This document shows, piece after piece, positions 62,658-64,000 of a stretch of 64,000 bases of DNA. The stretch comes from an uncultured Gammaproteobacteria bacterium. Lineage in GTDB: Bacteria > Pseudomonadota > Gammaproteobacteria > HK1. The DNA lies in NCBI GenBank assembly GCA_958295835.1, contig OY282378.1:1753001-1817000 (forward strand), given 5' to 3'. Numbering within the stretch: position 1 is the stretch's first letter; every line of letters starts with the position of its first letter. Position numbers and translations under genes: made by a program. The notes under the pieces are model-generated. The model saw only the letters and a list, made by a program, of their open reading frames with translations, made no database searches and was not told the origin of the DNA.

Positions 62658-62916
62658 ATCCTGCCTCCCATGAAAAACAAATCCGATACTGGCTGTTGAT
62701 CCGAATGCTGTGCTGACCCTCCCGGTCTCCAGCCAGCCGCTCCAAACGATTGCCGGGAGGAATGGAAAGTTCGCGCAGATCGCCTACGCGGTTGATCTGG
62801 GTAAGTTTACGCCGGGCAACGGGCCATATGGATACAGGGAGACGCCGACGCGCTTGCCGGGTTTCTCGACCATCGAAGATGTCCTCGGTGGCTCTGTCGG
62901 CAAACGACCGGATCAT
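62623..62916 (-). CDS. higB: HigB/RelE-family toxin
   Basis: 97 aa: MIRSFADRATEDIFDGRETRQARRRLP, then LTQINRVGDLRELSIPPGNRLERLAGDREGQHSIRINSQYRICFSW and VEITDYH. The RelE fold and the QYRICFSW...EITDYH ending are typical of HigB mRNA interferases acting at the ribosome. It is the first gene of a toxin-antitoxin pair located just outside the AT-rich island, where such modules often stabilise acquired DNA. Confidence 0.92.
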   Translation of the reverse strand: MIRSFADRATEDIFDGRETRQARRRLPVSIWPVARRKLTQINRVGDLRELSIPPGNRLERLAGDREGQHSIRINSQYRICFSWEAGYADDVEITDYH

Positions 62917-62966
62917 GGATCATGCTCCCCGCGCATCTCCCTCCCCGCAGATTGTCACGATGTCCG

Positions 62967-62994
62967 TGCCACGATACTGCCGGCGGTATCGTGG
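62967..62994. repeat. Hairpin ccacgatac/gtatcgtgg
   Basis: A 9-bp perfect inverted repeat around a short GC-rich loop, exactly where the permease fragment loses similarity. It may mark an old insertion or deletion point. Confidence 0.5.
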
Positions 62995-63184
62995 TCAGCC
63001 CGCTGACGGCGAGCGCCGCGAAGACCATCAACGACAAACAGGTCTCGCCCCCGCCCGTGGCCTGGATCACGATGACCGGCGTGAGCACGACGCCCGCGAT
63101 GCAGAGCGCGGCGTGCTGGAAGCCGAGACCGAAGGAGGGCGCGTGCTGCGGCTTTTCGTAGTGTTCGTTGCAAAGCGCTGACAC
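62985..63184 (-). pseudogene. N-terminal fragment of an NCS2 (xanthine/uracil) permease
   Basis: From a GTG near 63184 the minus strand reads VSALCNEHYEKPQHAPSFGL, then a membrane start GFQHAALCIAGVVLTPVIVIQ and MVFAALAVSGLTTI. This is the beginning of nucleobase:cation symporters. Similarity stops at about 62985, after ~65 residues of an expected ~450, at a small hairpin. The rest of the gene is absent, so this is a remnant. Confidence 0.65.
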
Positions 63185-63328
63185 GTTCGTACCAACCGGC
63201 GCGCGGGGTCCGTTCAACCGCCGGGCAATTGCGCTGCTCGTGCTTCCCCTGCTCGCGGCGGGGGAAGACGAGCTTACGCCCTGCTCCATGCCGGGGAAAG
63301 AACACAGTCCGGCATCGACCCGATATCG

Positions 63329-63733
63329 TTCGGCGGCACGCTTACCGTGTCGTGGGTCTTCCCCGACGAAGCGTCCGAAGCGACCGACCGGCTGCGCGAG
63401 TCGATGATCGAGGGGCGTGCGTTCATCCCGGCCCTGTGGCCGGTCGAAGTGGGCAACATGCTCCTCACCGCAACCCGTCATGGGCGAATCGCCGCGGAAG
63501 AGTAGCCCCGCATTTGCGCGAGCCTCGAAGCCTTGCCCATCGAAATCGAGCCCGTTTCCACGACCCGCGCATGGGGCCTCGCGCTTGAGCTCGCACGCGA
63601 GCATCGGCTCTCCGGCTACGATGCGACGTACCTCGAATTGGCAGTGCGAATGCAGCTACCCTTGGCCCCGCTGGATCAGGCTCTCGGCGCCGCCGCACGG
63701 GCCGAAGGGCTGGACGTGCTGGCGAGTGCCTGA
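63329..63733 (+). pseudogene. PIN-domain (VapC-type) toxin gene with a premature stop
   Basis: In one frame the sequence reads TVSWVFPDEASEATDRLRES ... FIPALWPVEVGNMLLTATRHGRIAAEE, then TAG at 63503-63505, then continues PRICASLEALPIEIEPVSTT ... HRLSGYDATYLELAVRMQLPL ... GLDVLASA and a TGA. A TGG-to-TAG change explains the stop. The N-terminal strand with the first PIN aspartate is also missing. The central acidic residues (E of PVEVGN, D of GYDATY) remain. No VapB gene was found. It is a dead toxin gene. Confidence 0.8.
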
Positions 63734-64000
63734 CCTCGGATGGGGACGGCGAGCGGGAATGAGGCCACCTGAACTTGGTCGAGTGTTATCTGGAACTGTT
63801 CAGTCGTACCCCGCATGTCCATCCGGCGCCGGTCGACTGCCGGGTGATTCCTGCGTTCCATCTCATTTCCGGTCCTCTCCGGGCCTTCCATGATCATGAC
63901 AGAAGACATTTTACGGAATCGCGATCCCTGTCCAACCAATGGGGTCCACTTCTCGCGCACTTGCCTTGCAGATTGCCAAATGGCTATAAGGACGCCATGG

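Larger units (their letters stand above)
62917..64000. other. Debris region at the right end
   Basis: 1.08 kb without an intact gene. It holds a permease fragment (62985-63184), a broken PIN gene (63329-63733) and a last ~260 bp with no recognised feature. High GC, like the rest of the chromosome. Confidence 0.55.

Noticed and set aside
63309..63345. Short stretch resembling the aldehyde oxidoreductase gene (ISFGGTL region, compare 50578-50612)
   Set aside because: About 30 similar bases without continuation on either side. Chance or a tiny scar cannot be told apart by eye.

Overview
The window reads as chromosomal DNA of a high-GC, sulfur-oxidising proteobacterium, most likely a Gammaproteobacterium. 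The main evidence is a complete aprM-aprB-aprA operon, the membrane-anchored APS reductase of sulfur oxidisers. It sits beside fatty-acid beta-oxidation genes, a PHA regulator (phaR), rho, lysS, a membrane pyrophosphatase with a PPi-type phosphofructokinase, a tungsten/molybdenum aldehyde oxidoreductase operon and genes for quaternary-amine degradation. Genus cannot be settled from this sequence. No tRNA, rRNA or CRISPR array was recognised.

Layout. (1) 1-7.9 kb is an exopolysaccharide locus: a 5'-truncated membrane protein with a NodB-type deacetylase, a tandem-duplicated family 2 glycosyltransferase, a broken SGNH hydrolase, and a carbamoyltransferase - DUF5989 - SxtJ unit. (2) 8.1-11.3 kb is aprMBA. 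(3) 11.6-21.8 kb holds a nitroreductase, a repeat-bearing HTH protein, rho, a TauD-type dioxygenase, an acyl-CoA ligase, and a thiolase/multifunctional beta-oxidation pair. (4) 22.2-33.7 kb holds a Uma2 protein, a ParA-CHAD pair, an ABC export system with an AttH-like lipocalin protein, an EamA transporter, a MITE-like element, phaR and a GFA protein. (5) 33.8-43.6 kb holds two FAD amine oxidoreductases, lysS, hppA, PPi-PFK and a BepA-like protease. (6) 43.7-53.1 kb is catabolic: MttB-family methyltransferase, FAD/GcvT dehydrogenase, dioxygenase, then ferredoxin - AOR - FAD reductase - MoaD-like. (7) 53.1-62.25 kb is a visibly AT-richer island, described below. (8) 62.27-64 kb has a higBA toxin-antitoxin pair and gene debris.

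The most interesting stretch is the island at 53.3-61.8 kb. It encodes a DndA-type cysteine desulfurase, a DndC-type PP-loop sulfurtransferase, a DUF262/DUF1524 (GmrSD/SspE-like) nuclease, a SNF2 helicase, a ParB/sulfiredoxin-fold protein, a second ParB-HTH-like protein and a metallo-beta-lactamase/beta-CASP nuclease. All lie on one strand with ATGA or short overlaps. It has the sulfur-handling half of phosphorothioate DNA modification but no recognisable DndB, DndD, DndE, SspB or SspC, and its effector set matches no Dnd or Ssp arrangement I know. It is a candidate undescribed sulfur-based defence or genome-modification system.

A second theme is repeat biology. There are two copies of a short palindromic element (one inside the carbamoyltransferase reading frame), an 18-bp minisatellite grown from such an element, a three-copy dispersed repeat, a MITE-like element carrying an internal duplication, in-frame microrepeats in several proteins, and short tandem duplications at gene junctions.
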